This document shows, one piece after another, positions 6,379 to 14,662 of a stretch of DNA of 20,113 nucleotides (position 1 is the stretch's first letter; each line of letters begins with the position of its first letter). The notes under the pieces were generated by a model. It did not search any database, had not been told where the DNA came from, and saw nothing but the letters and a program-made list of their open reading frames with translations. The stretch is from Chloroflexi bacterium UBA6077 (GTDB taxonomy: Bacteria > Chloroflexota > UBA6077): assembly GCA_002436065.1 (NCBI GenBank), contig DIXP01000055.1:1-20113 (forward strand). Reading direction: 5' to 3'. The translations under genes and the position numbers were made by a program.

Positions 6379-8202
6379 TTAAGCGGCAAACATCCTTGCC
6401 TTGGTCTCTACCAGCAGCTCTCGCGGGTTGCCCGCCAGCTTCAGTGCCGCTAGGCCGCCGGCCGTGCGCACCTCCGGCGTCCGGAAGATCTCGGGATTCT
6501 CCAACCCGTCTGTGCCACCCCGCTCGAACTGGCTGGCGATGGCCCGCACGGTGGCAGCCGTCTTCCCCGGCAGGCCGTTGATCTAATCCTCGTGCTTGTA
6601 GGTGAAAGCCAGGGTGCGGTCGCGCCGAGTGCGGGGATTGAGGCCCCAGCCAAGCTCGGCCAGCACGTCGAACAGGTCGTACTCCTGTCGGCCATCCACC
6701 ATGCGGACCACGTTGGGGGAGTAGCCGGAGGTCACCAGCGCCCTGAGCAGCTCGTTGCGGGAGGGGGGGTCGATCCAGCGGGTGCGGAACTGCTCCAGGG
6801 AGGGCGACTCCCTGCACCAGCCGCGCGGCCAGGCGTGCCCGGTACTCCTCCACTGGCACGGGCATCGCCCTGCCATCCACGTCGGCGACGATGAAGCGCC
6901 CCGCATGAGTGATGTGCACCTCGAAGCCCTCCACGCTGATGGTGGGTTCCTCGGACGGCTGAGGGGGCTCGGGTTCGGACCCATCGCCGCTGGAGCGGGG
7001 CGGCTTGGTGATGAACTGCTCGCCAAAGAGTCGGGTCGCATCGGTGTAGTAGTAGACCCGGAACATCAGCTTGCCCGTGGGCGCATCTATCCGTGTGCCC
7101 CGACCGACCATCTGGTAGAAGCTGATGGGCGACTTGAGATACTTGAAGAAGACGATGTTCCGCACGCAGGGCACGTCCACACCAGTGGTTAGCAAGTCCA
7201 CAGTCGTAGCGACGAAGTGGCTGCGGGAGGAGGCGCGAAGGTCGGGGAGCTGGTCGTTGCCGCTGCTGGCGGCGGTGCACTTGAAGGCGTAGTAGTCCAG
7301 ACGCGGCCTCCCGTTGGCCGCGCACCAATGGGCGTACAGATTGTTCATGGCGGAGGCCACATCGTCGGCATGGCGGTCGCGCGCGTCGCCTTCAAGCCCG
7401 TTATCGCGTCCACCGGGCCGCGCGCCATGATCTCGCTGATGGTGATGCCGGTGTCATCCAGGTCCACGCGACCCTTCTGGATCTCACAGGCGACCAGGTA
7501 GTTGTCCTCGATGGCCTGGGCGATGTCGTACTCGTAGACGGGCTCGCCGAAGTAGGCGAGGTTGTTGGCGGTGATCTCCGCATCCTGCCTGGCCTCCGCC
7601 GTCTCCTCCCGGCAGTGGAGCTGCCGCGGCGTGGCCGTGAGGCCGATCTGCGCGACCCCGGCGTTGCGGGTGAGGAGCTGCGACCACTTGCCCCAGGCCG
7701 AGCGGTGGCACTCATCCTCGCCGCCCGGGTAGGGCTGCAGCAGCGGGCGGGCGGCAGGAGACTCAAGACTGAACCCCATGCCCTTCTCGTAGCGGACCCG
7801 AAGCTCGGCCGAAGTAGGGAACTCGACCATGGGCCTGGGGGCCGAGGTGAGGCCCGAGAAGGCGTCGAACTCGACGAACTGGTGGCCGTTGGAGGAGAAG
7901 ACGAAGCGGACGTTCAGCCGCTTGCACTCGGCGTAGCCCTTGGCCTGGTCCATCCCGTGGCCCAGCGGGAGGCTCTCCTTCTTCGCCTCGATAAGCGCCA
8001 GGGCGACGGGCTGGGTATCGACGTTCACCTTCACCCGGAGGACGTAGTCGATCTTCCCTCGCGAGCGCCGCCGCGCCCTGCCGTTGACGATCTCCACCGT
8101 TCCGGCGGTCTCCTCTGGCCGAATGAGGTCCTCGGTCCAGCCACGTTTATGAATGGCTGGATCGATCAGCTTCGCCCTGGTGTCGGCTTCGTTCAGGGTC
8201 AT
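6379..8202 (-). pseudogene. hsdR: Type I restriction endonuclease subunit HsdR, multiply broken
   Basis: The remains of the motor/nuclease subunit of a type I restriction enzyme. It starts at ATG 8202 with AAGGAG five bases upstream. The N-terminal nuclease region (RGKIDYVL...ALIEAKKESLPLGHG) is present. Near 7714 YPGGE is joined directly to DECHRSAWGKW, so the segment with Walker A is gone while the DECH box remains. After DAITGLK a second join (about 7378-7395) leads in another frame to DRHADDVASAMNNLYAHW, then motif VI QMVGRGTRI. An extra G at 6810-6812 shifts the frame after RLVQ. An amber codon at 6583-6585 replaces what is probably Trp (HED-stop-INGLPGK). The C-terminus ends normally at ETKARMFAA-stop (6379). 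About 600 codons remain, against roughly 850-900 expected. The product cannot translocate or cut DNA. Confidence 0.88.
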
Positions 8203-8562
8203 CGGTACTCCTTGCTCAAGCAAAGGCGCCTCCCGGCATGTGGACACACCCGACCGCTCGCCGATCTAAAGGTGTCCTTCGATGCGGAGACGATCGTCCT
8301 GGCCGACGGGCGGCGGTTGAGCAGGATCGCCCAGTAGGCACACTACTCGCCGTGCGTTGGACGCACGGCGGATGCGCCTTCCACCTTAGCATCGCCGCCT
8401 TCCCCGCAGGCGTCCGCGCTGCGCGATGTTCAACAATGTCGTCCCACACCCACACGTCACCGGTCGTGTCGACAGCCGGTGGCAGAAGAAGACCGCCGCG
8501 GCTCCGGAACCGCGGCGGTCTTAACCGGCATGAAACCGGCCCGGCTAGAGGCGCCGTCTCGC
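8203..8562. other. 360-bp intergenic region with two hairpins
   Basis: The region lies between the start of hsdR and the end of the AOR gene, both on the minus strand. It holds a perfect 8-bp stem (GCCGTGCG/CGCACGGC, 8349-8369) and the strong 13-bp hairpin listed separately. A short plus-strand frame reads ADLKVSFDAETIVLADGRRL and stops at 8335-8337. It looks protein-like but is too short to identify and may be a gene fragment. No convincing promoter for hsdR was found. Confidence 0.45.
8489..8522 (-). terminator. 13-bp perfect hairpin, terminator of the AOR gene
   Basis: AAGACCGCCGCGG (8489-8501) pairs perfectly with CCGCGGCGGTCTT (8510-8522) around an 8-base loop, about 40 bases past the AOR stop. 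On the minus strand the stem is followed by CTTCTTCTGCC, weakly pyrimidine-rich. It probably ends AOR transcription. Confidence 0.65.
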
Positions 8563-10461
8563 CTACACCGGCTTGTCAGCCTTCGCCAGCTCGTCGGCCA
8601 CCCAGCCCACCTCCAGCCGCTCCAAAGTCCGGCGGGTCGGCACCCCCGTCTTCACATCCCAGCCCATCAGGTAGTAATAGTCCCGGATAGCCTCCTGCAG
8701 CTTGGCGGGGTCGATGGCCTGCTCTTTCTGGGCCAGGCTACCCTTCAGCGGCGGCGAGAAGAAGCGCTTCGGCAGCGTATCGTCGGCCGGGGTGAAGCCC
8801 TCCCGCACGTTGAAGGCGCGCCCAATCGTCACGGCCCTCTCCCCCACCAGCATCAACTCCTCCGCCGAGCAGTTCCAGCCGGTCACGGCGTTCACCAGCC
8901 GCACCGTCTCGTCGTAGTTCCAGGGGACGAAGTAGCAGTAGACGGCGCTGTCCTGGAAGGTGCGCCACTTGTGCAGCTGCGCAAAGAGGAACGCCTTGCG
9001 GGTGGACAGCTCGTCCGCGGGCATCGGCTCCAGCACCCCCACCGGCTTCGCATCGTTTATCATGTTGGGGCCATCCTTCTCGAAGAAGGTGTCGTGGAGG
9101 CCGGTGCCGTGATCGGCGCCGTGGTTGGCGACGGCGTAGCCGAGACCCAGCCCCTGCTTCAGGCGAGGCTCGTGCATCGCCATCTCCACCCCCTTCACCT
9201 GCATCGCCAACTCCTCCGCCCCGTTCCCGATCCTGCGGGCGGCCAGCCGGGTACCCTCCGCCAGTACGTCCCCTATGCCCTGACGCTCCCCCATCATCTG
9301 GAGCAGCGTCAGCATCGCCTCGGCGTTGCCCCATCGGAGTTCCAAACCGTCGCAATCGGCCTTGGTCAGATAGCCGCGCTCGAAGCACTCCATGGCGAAT
9401 GCGATCGTGGTGCCTGCGGAGATGGTGTCCATGCTGTAGTCGTGGCAGAGGTGGTGGGCCCTGGCAAGCGCCTTCAGGTCGTCCACGCCGCAGCTCGAGC
9501 CAAAGGAACCCAGCGTCTCGTACTCCGGACCACCGTACCGTGGATCGGCCACCCACGGCTCCTCCACCCTCACCACCTTCTTGCACCGGACGGCACACGC
9601 CCAACATGCCTCCATACCTACCCGTATGGTGTCCTTGAGGGTCACCGCGGAGATCGCGTCGATGCTCTCGAAGTAGCCGTCCCGGAAATTGCGGGTGGGG
9701 ACGTTGCCCGCCAGGTTGTAGGCCGCCATGGCGCTCCCGGTGCCGTACTCGTGGAAGCCCCGCGCCCTTGTCGGCACCGCCTGCGCCATCGCCTTGGCCA
9801 TCGCACGGATCGTTTCCGGGTCGGCGTATGGGGTCTGGCGCTTCCCCCGCGCGGCGATCGCCTTGAGGTTCTTGGAGCCCATTACAGCGCCCATCCCGCC
9901 CCGGCCGGCCGAGTCCTTGAGGTCGTTCAAAATGCAGGCGAAGCGCACCAGCTTCTCCCCCGCCGGCCCGATGGCCGCGATCCTGGCTAACTTCTCCCCG
10001 GTCTCTGCCCTGATCGTCTCCTCCGTCTCCAGCACCGTCTTGCCCCAGAGATTGCCGGCGTCCCTCAGTTCGGCCACCCCGTCCCTGATCCAGAGGTAAA
10101 CCGGCCTATCCGCCTTCCCCTCCAACACGACACCGTCGAACCCCGCGTGCTTCAACTCCGCGTTGAAGAAGCCGCCCACCTCACTCTTGCCGATCCCGCC
10201 CGTCATCGGGGATTTCGCCCCCACGCCGTTGCGGGCATTGCCGGAGAATGGGGCGCCGGTGACGACACCCGGGGCGATGATCAGCCTGTTGTCCGGACCC
10301 AGGGGATCCACACCCGGGGCCAGCTCTTTCATCAGATAGTAGGCGGACATGCCGGCCCCGCCGAAGTAGCGGCGGTACCAGGTCTCGTCGTGCTCGTCCA
10401 CCGATAGGGCGCCTGTCGAAAGGTCAACCCGCAGGATCCTGCCATGGTATCCGAAAGGCAT
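8563..10461 (-). CDS. Aldehyde ferredoxin oxidoreductase family protein (tungsten enzyme)
   Basis: A cytoplasmic oxidoreductase of the AOR family, which binds a tungstopterin cofactor and one 4Fe-4S cluster and typically oxidises aldehydes to acids with ferredoxin. The protein is 632 aa, a normal length. The N-terminus YHGRILRVDLSTGALSVDE and the block GGAGMSAYYLMKEL are typical. The cluster ligands are visible as CWACAVRC (Cys 286, 289, 293), with the fourth probably Cys 509 in DSAVYCYFVPW; spacing matches the Pyrococcus enzyme. Cofactor-region motifs NARNGVGAKSPMTGGIGKSE and HAGFDGVVLEGKA are intact. ATG 10461 has AGGAG five bases upstream; a longer frame to 10509 lacks support. The gene stands alone between a repeat-rich spacer and a strong hairpin, with no adjacent ferredoxin or cofactor gene. 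The exact substrate cannot be told; other members of the family act on aromatic compounds. Confidence 0.92.
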   Translation of the reverse strand: MPFGYHGRILRVDLSTGALSVDEHDETWYRRYFGGAGMSAYYLMKELAPGVDPLGPDNRLIIAPGVVTGAPFSGNARNGVGAKSPMTGGIGKSEVGGFFNAELKHAGFDGVVLEGKADRPVYLWIRDGVAELRDAGNLWGKTVLETEETIRAETGEKLARIAAIGPAGEKLVRFACILNDLKDSAGRGGMGAVMGSKNLKAIAARGKRQTPYADPETIRAMAKAMAQAVPTRARGFHEYGTGSAMAAYNLAGNVPTRNFRDGYFESIDAISAVTLKDTIRVGMEACWACAVRCKKVVRVEEPWVADPRYGGPEYETLGSFGSSCGVDDLKALARAHHLCHDYSMDTISAGTTIAFAMECFERGYLTKADCDGLELRWGNAEAMLTLLQMMGERQGIGDVLAEGTRLAARRIGNGAEELAMQVKGVEMAMHEPRLKQGLGLGYAVANHGADHGTGLHDTFFEKDGPNMINDAKPVGVLEPMPADELSTRKAFLFAQLHKWRTFQDSAVYCYFVPWNYDETVRLVNAVTGWNCSAEELMLVGERAVTIGRAFNVREGFTPADDTLPKRFFSPPLKGSLAQKEQAIDPAKLQEAIRDYYYLMGWDVKTGVPTRRTLERLEVGWVADELAKADKPV

Positions 10462-10598
10462 CTCACTCCTCTTTCCGCAACCCCATCGGGTCGCACTGGA
10501 AATGGGCAAATGGGCTAGCTGCTAGGGTAGCAAGCTGTGGGGAAGGTGGCAACCCGCCCGCCCACTCCCTCTCCCGCGATGCGCGTGGCGCCGAAGGA

Positions 10599-10633
10599 CT
10601 CCCTCTCCCCGCGGGAGAGGGTCGGGGTGAGGG
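10599..10633. repeat. Dispersed palindromic repeat (copy 1)
   Basis: CCCTCTCCC (10601-10609) and GGGAGAGGG (10613-10621) form a perfect 9-bp stem, followed by TCGGGGTGAGGGC. A very similar element follows nadE at 12528-12565. This is a familiar GC-rich dispersed repeat type in bacterial genomes, outside genes. Confidence 0.6.
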
Positions 10634-10697
10634 CCCCCTTCTGGTTGGAGCTTGCGTCCCTCTTCGTGTCCTCGCGTCCCCTCCCGCTGTCCGCAGA

Positions 10698-10727
10698 TTG
10701 GCTCCTCGTGCCCACAAGCTGTAGAAT
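10698..10727 (+). promoter_or_regulatory. Predicted sigma-70-type promoter of nadE
   Basis: TTGGCT (10698-10703) and TAGAAT (10722-10727) are separated by 18 bp. The -10 box lies 40 bases before the ATG at 10768. The same TAGAAT box with 18-bp spacing occurs before tRNA-Thr, which supports the call. Confidence 0.5.
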
Positions 10728-10767
10728 CTCCCCATCACCCTCGTAACCAAGCTGGAAGGTGGCAAAG

Positions 10768-12498
10768 ATGCTTTCCCTGAGAGTGGCGCTGGCCCAGATC
10801 AACTCGACCGTCGGAGACCTCGAAGGCAACACGGCCAAGATCCTCCACTATATAGACATGGCACGGGAGGCCCGCGCCGACCTTGTGGCCTTCCCAGAGC
10901 TGGCTGTCACAGGCTATCCCCCCGAGGACCTAGTCCTGAAGCCGCAGTTCATCAAGGACAACCTGGACTGTGTCCAGCGGATCGCCGCCCAGGCCAGGGG
11001 GATCACCGTGGTGGTGGGCTTCGTGGACGCCGTGTACGACATCTACAACGCCGCCGCCATCCTGCACGACGGCGCCGTCGCCGGCATCTACCACAAGGTG
11101 TATCTGCCCAACTACGGGGTATTCGACGAGCGGCGCTACTTCCAGCGGGGCAAGGAGCAGCCCGTCTTCGTGATCTCCGGCGTCACCGTGGGGGTGAGCA
11201 TCTGCGAGGACATCTGGTACCCGAACGGCCCCGCCTATCTCCAGGCCCAGGCGGGAGCCCAGCTGCTGGTGAACATCAACGCCTCCCCCTACGACATGAG
11301 CAAGAGGCGGAATCGGGAGCGCATGGTGGCCACCCGCGCCACGGACAACGAGGCCCAGGTGTGCTATGTGAACGCCGTCGGGGGGCAGGACGAGTTGGTG
11401 TTCGACGGCGACAGCCTCATCTTCGACCAGACGGGCCAGCTGATAGCCAAGGGCAGGCAGTTCGAGGAGGAGATGCTGGTGGCCGACCTGGACGTGGAGT
11501 CGGTGTTCCGCTCCCGCCTCCACGACCCCCGCCGCCGCACGGAGCCGATCTTCCCCATCCTATCGGATGTCCCCACCCCCAGGATCGAACTATCCAGCCA
11601 CACGGCCGCGGAGGCGAAGTCGCCCCTCACACCCACCATCGCCGAACCGTTGGAGGGTCCGGCGGAGGTGTACCACGCCCTGGTCCTCGGCACCCGCGAC
11701 TACATCCGGAAGAACGGCTTCAAGAAGACGATCATCGGCCTCTCAGGCGGGATCGACTCCAGCCTGGTAGCCACCATCGCCGCCGATGCACTGGGCCCGG
11801 AGAACGTCATCGGTGTCTCCATGCCCTCTCGTTACTCCTCTCAGGGCAGCAAGGACGATGCCCGGGATCTGGCCGAACGGCTGGGCATCCAGTATCTGGT
11901 GATCCCCATCGAGCCGGCCTTCCAGGCCTATCTCGGGATGCTGCGGGATCCCTTCGAGGGCACAGAGCCGAACATCGCCGAGGAGAACCTCCAGGCGCGG
12001 GTCCGCGGCACCCTCCTGATGGCCCTCTCCAACAAGTTCGGCCACATTGTCCTCACCACCGGCAACAAGAGCGAGATGGCCACCGGCTACGCGACCCTCT
12101 ACGGCGACATGGCCGGCGGCTTCGCCGTCATCAAGGACGTCCCCAAGACCCTGGTCTACAGGGTCTCGGAGTACCGCAACTCCCTCTCCGAGGTGATCCC
12201 CCAGAGCGTCATCGTGAAGGAGCCCTCCGCGGAGCTGCGACCCGACCAACGCGACGTGGACTCCCTGCCTCCCTACGAACTGCTCGATCCCATTCTCCAG
12301 GCCTACGTGGAGGAAGATAGGGGGCTGGAGGAGATGCTGGCCATGGGCTACTCAGAGGAGATGGTGCGTCGGGCCCTCCGCCTCGTGGACCACAGCGAGT
12401 ACAAGCGCCGCCAGGCCCCTCCCGGCGTCAAGGTCACCCCCCGCGCCTTCGGCCGCGATCGCCGCCTCCCCATAACCAACCGCTATTCGGAGAAGTAG
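10768..12498 (+). CDS. nadE: Glutamine-dependent NAD+ synthetase
   Basis: It catalyses the last step of NAD+ synthesis, amidating deamido-NAD+ with ATP and ammonia drawn from glutamine. The 576-aa protein fuses an N-terminal nitrilase-type glutaminase with a C-terminal synthetase. The glutaminase triad is visible as Glu44 (FPELAVTGYPPEDL), Lys110 (YHKVYLPNYGVFDE) and Cys146 (GVSICEDIWYP). The synthetase has the pyrophosphatase loop SGGIDS (326-331), followed by TTGNKSEMATGYATLYGDMAGG and the C-terminal SAELRPDQRDVDSLPPYE block. The ATG at 10768 is preferred because GGAAGG lies eight bases upstream; a GTG at 10759 lies on top of that site. The C-terminus ends in the usual LPITNRY. The gene appears to be its own unit, flanked on both sides by copies of one palindromic repeat. 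Confidence 0.95.
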   Translation: MLSLRVALAQINSTVGDLEGNTAKILHYIDMAREARADLVAFPELAVTGYPPEDLVLKPQFIKDNLDCVQRIAAQARGITVVVGFVDAVYDIYNAAAILHDGAVAGIYHKVYLPNYGVFDERRYFQRGKEQPVFVISGVTVGVSICEDIWYPNGPAYLQAQAGAQLLVNINASPYDMSKRRNRERMVATRATDNEAQVCYVNAVGGQDELVFDGDSLIFDQTGQLIAKGRQFEEEMLVADLDVESVFRSRLHDPRRRTEPIFPILSDVPTPRIELSSHTAAEAKSPLTPTIAEPLEGPAEVYHALVLGTRDYIRKNGFKKTIIGLSGGIDSSLVATIAADALGPENVIGVSMPSRYSSQGSKDDARDLAERLGIQYLVIPIEPAFQAYLGMLRDPFEGTEPNIAEENLQARVRGTLLMALSNKFGHIVLTTGNKSEMATGYATLYGDMAGGFAVIKDVPKTLVYRVSEYRNSLSEVIPQSVIVKEPSAELRPDQRDVDSLPPYELLDPILQAYVEEDRGLEEMLAMGYSEEMVRRALRLVDHSEYKRRQAPPGVKVTPRAFGRDRRLPITNRYSEK

Positions 12499-12527
12499 TG
12501 CCAGGAGGCGGGGAGTGAGCCTGATCT

Positions 12528-12565
12528 CCCCCTCTCCCTGCGGGGGAGGGGGCCGGGGGGTGGGG
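12528..12565. repeat. Dispersed palindromic repeat (copy 2), after nadE
   Basis: CCCCCTCTCCC (12528-12538) pairs with GGGGGAGGGGG (12542-12552) with one wobble, followed by a G-rich tail like that of the copy at 10599-10633. It lies 30 bases after the nadE stop and could help end its transcript. Confidence 0.5.
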
Positions 12566-12691
12566 TCTGCCCACGTCCCACTGTGCACTTTGCACAAACA
12601 CCACCCCTCCATTTCTGTGCTGCTGTACGTAGCCCCCTGGTGCGGACACTGCTAATCTCCCATCAGTGAATTCCTGCTCTGGAGGACGGCG

Positions 12692-12889
12692 ATGACCGAG
12701 GGATATTTCGGAATGGCAGCCAACAGGAGCGACAGTTCCGGCGAGAGGGCATGGGCTATCGACCAGGCGCTCACCTGGGTTACCCCGGTGGGCAGACCCT
12801 CGCTTCAGCGGCCTTCGCGCTGGCTCAGAGTTGAGCAGGAGTTGATAGAGCTGCATGCCCGATACGAACGAGCCTGCGTGGAGGACTAG
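12692..12889 (+). CDS. Small hypothetical protein (65 aa) upstream of glnA
   Basis: A short ORF with GGAGG six bases before the ATG. The product begins MTEGYFGMAANRSD and ends HARYERACVED, with a helical, charged C-terminal half (WLRVEQELIELHARYERA). I do not recognise the family and see no membrane segment or metal motif. It ends about 80 bases before glnA on the same strand, so it could be a leader gene cotranscribed with glutamine synthetase. A palindrome TGTGCA-CTT-TGCACA (12582-12596) lies about 100 bases upstream. The ribosome binding site argues that it is real; the absence of recognised relatives argues for caution. Confidence 0.45.
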   Translation: MTEGYFGMAANRSDSSGERAWAIDQALTWVTPVGRPSLQRPSRWLRVEQELIELHARYERACVED

Positions 12890-12909
12890 GCTCCTCCGCC
12901 GGCAATTGA

Positions 12910-12937
12910 GCAGAGCAGCAACAGCAGAGCAGCAACA
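12910..12937 (+). repeat. 14-bp tandem repeat in the glnA leader
   Basis: GCAGAGCAGCAACA occurs twice in direct succession (12910-12923 and 12924-12937), just before the glnA ribosome binding site. It may be a duplication of no consequence or a repeated binding site for a protein or small RNA. Confidence 0.7.
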
Positions 12938-12969
12938 TAGGATTATTCGATGAGGGGGGGTTGAATATA

Positions 12970-14442
12970 GTGGCAATCACACCAGAGATTTCCGAGCTCT
13001 CGGGACCGGAAAAGGTCTCCTCGACGGAACCAGAAGAAGTTATAGCCTTCGCCAAGGCGCAGGGCATCAAGATGGTCGACTTTCGGTTCGTGGACCTGCC
13101 CGGCGCCTGGCAACACTTCTCCATCCCGATCCAGCAGTTCGAGTCTGATTGCTTCAGGGATGGCCTGGGCTTCGACGGCTCCAGCATCCGTGGCTTCCAG
13201 AAGATCCACGAGAGCGACATGCTGTTGATGCCCGATCCTTCCACGGCCTTCGTCGATCCCACCCTGGATGTCCCGACCCTGAACATCATCTGCGACGTGA
13301 CCGACCCCACGACGAAGCTGCCCTACAGCCGCGACCCACGGAATGTCGCGAAGAAGGCCGAGGCATACCTGGTCCAGACCGGCATCGCCACCACCAGCTT
13401 CTGGGGACCCGAGGCGGAGTTCTTCATCTTCAACGACATCCGCTTCGACCAGAACAGCTTCAGCGGCTACTACTTCATCGACTCGGAAGAGGGCATCTGG
13501 AACAGCGGCCAGAACAACGGTAAGCCGAACCTGGGCTTCCGGCCTCGTAATAAGGAGGGCTACTTCCCGGTCCCGCCCATGGACAAGCAGCAGGACCTGC
13601 GAAGCGAGATGGTGATGAACCTGATCGCCTCCGGCATCGAGGTCGAACTGCATCACCACGAGGTGGGAGGCGCCGGCCAGGCCGAGATCGACATGAAGTA
13701 CAAGACCATGACCTTCATGGGCGACCAGGTGATGAAGTTCAAGTACATCGTCCGGAACACCGCCTACAAGAAGGGCTATACGGCCACCTTCATGCCGAAA
13801 CCCCTCTTCGGTGACAACGGCTCCGGCATGCACGTGCACCAGAGCCTCTGGAAGGACGGAGCCAATCTCTTCTACGATCGAGCGGGCTACGCCCTGATCA
13901 GCGAGATGGCCAAGTACTACATCGGCGGGGTTCTGAAGCACGCCCCGGCCCTCCTAGGCCTGGCCGCGCCGACTACCAACTCCTACCGTCGGCTGGTGCC
14001 CGGCTACGAGGCGCCCATCAACCTGGTGTACTCCCAGCGGAACCGGAGCGCGGCCATTCGCATCCCGATGTACTCCGACAGCCCGAAGGCGAAGCGGCTG
14101 GAGGTGCGATTCCCGGATCCCTCCAGCAATCCCTACCTGGTGTTCTCCGCCCTGCTGATGGCCGGCCTGGACGGCATCCAGAACAGGATCGAGCCCCCAG
14201 CGCCGCTGGACGAGGATATCTACGAGATGTCAGCCGCGGAGAAGGCCCACATCAAGTCCACACCTGGCAGCCTGGCCGAGGTGCTGAACGCCCTGGAAGC
14301 GGACCACGACTTCCTGCTGAAGGGAGATGTCTTCACTGAGGACCTGATCGAGAACTGGATAGCCTACAAGAGGGAGCGGGAGGTGGATCCCATGGCACTC
14401 CGCCCACACCCCTACGAATTCTTCCTCTATTACGACGCCTAG
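12970..14442 (+). CDS. glnA: Glutamine synthetase, type I
   Basis: It makes glutamine from glutamate, ammonia and ATP and is the main entry of ammonia into the cell; the enzyme is a cytoplasmic dodecamer. The 490-aa protein has the beta-grasp GFDGSSIRGF (DGSS 69-72), metal-binding Glu148/Glu150 in GPEAEFFIF, the KEGYFPVPPMD loop, the His-rich VELHHHEVGGAGQAEID, the ATP-site KPLFGDNGSGMHVHQS, and NRSAAIRIP and RLEVRFPDPSSNPYL near the C-terminus. Tyr418 in EDIYEMSAAE sits where type I-beta enzymes are adenylylated, so such control is possible. GTG 12970 is chosen because the GAGGGGGG site ends nine bases upstream; TTG 12961 directly abuts that site. A 65-aa ORF and a tandem repeat precede it, and two strong hairpins follow. 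Confidence 0.95.
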   Translation: MAITPEISELSGPEKVSSTEPEEVIAFAKAQGIKMVDFRFVDLPGAWQHFSIPIQQFESDCFRDGLGFDGSSIRGFQKIHESDMLLMPDPSTAFVDPTLDVPTLNIICDVTDPTTKLPYSRDPRNVAKKAEAYLVQTGIATTSFWGPEAEFFIFNDIRFDQNSFSGYYFIDSEEGIWNSGQNNGKPNLGFRPRNKEGYFPVPPMDKQQDLRSEMVMNLIASGIEVELHHHEVGGAGQAEIDMKYKTMTFMGDQVMKFKYIVRNTAYKKGYTATFMPKPLFGDNGSGMHVHQSLWKDGANLFYDRAGYALISEMAKYYIGGVLKHAPALLGLAAPTTNSYRRLVPGYEAPINLVYSQRNRSAAIRIPMYSDSPKAKRLEVRFPDPSSNPYLVFSALLMAGLDGIQNRIEPPAPLDEDIYEMSAAEKAHIKSTPGSLAEVLNALEADHDFLLKGDVFTEDLIENWIAYKREREVDPMALRPHPYEFFLYYDA

Positions 14443-14473
14443 CATAGCAATCAGCTATCAGCCGTCAGCTATC

Positions 14474-14499
14474 GCCGCCAGCCCCCAGGGGCTGGCGGC
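14474..14499 (+). terminator. glnA terminator hairpin 1
   Basis: GCCGCCAGCCCC and GGGGCTGGCGGC form a perfect 12-bp stem with a 2-base nominal loop, 31 bases after the glnA stop. It is followed by TCTGTGGTAGTGT rather than a clean T-run. Confidence 0.6.
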
Positions 14500-14539
14500 T
14501 CTGTGGTAGTGTGGCCAATTGCGGAAACATGCGCGTTGT

Positions 14540-14588
14540 CCTGTCGAGCCCCAATCGCTGATCATGACAGCGATTGGGGCTCGACAGG
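14540..14588. terminator. 21-bp perfect hairpin between glnA and the methyltransferase gene
   Basis: The arms at 14540-14560 and 14568-14588 are exact reverse complements (left arm begins CCTGTCGAGCCCC) around a 7-base loop ATCATGA. It is longer than needed for intrinsic termination and lacks a T-run. It may be a bidirectional transcription block or a mobile palindrome. Confidence 0.6.
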
Positions 14589-14662
14589 CTTGCGGCCAAC
14601 TCCCATCAACATGTAAGCTGATAGCTGACGGCTGATGGCTGATAGCTATTTGGAGGTGCCCA

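Larger units (their letters stand above)
14451..14642. repeat. Nested inverted-repeat element after glnA
   Basis: The outer arms at 14451-14472 and 14621-14642 are inverted copies matching at 21 of 22 positions, built from GATAGCTGACGGCTGAT-like units. Inside them sit a 12-bp hairpin and a 21-bp perfect hairpin. The right arm continues as GGCTGATAGCT, so the unit repeats. This resembles short dispersed AGCTGATAGCTGA repeats known from several bacterial phyla. The element fills most of the 220 bp between glnA and the next gene. Confidence 0.65.

Noticed and set aside
7615..8337. 240-aa open frame on the plus strand
   Set aside because: Most of it is antisense to hsdR. Only the last 26 codons lie outside; they are noted in the intergenic entry but are too short to call.
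8479..9990. 503-aa open frame on the plus strand
   Set aside because: Antisense to the AOR gene, which has all its cluster-binding cysteines; the shadow frame is His- and Leu-rich with no motif.
12910..12937. Riboswitch or glutamine-sensing RNA before glnA
   Set aside because: No recognisable conserved core was found; only a tandem repeat is visible.
12943..13941. 332-aa open frame on the minus strand
   Set aside because: Antisense shadow of glnA.
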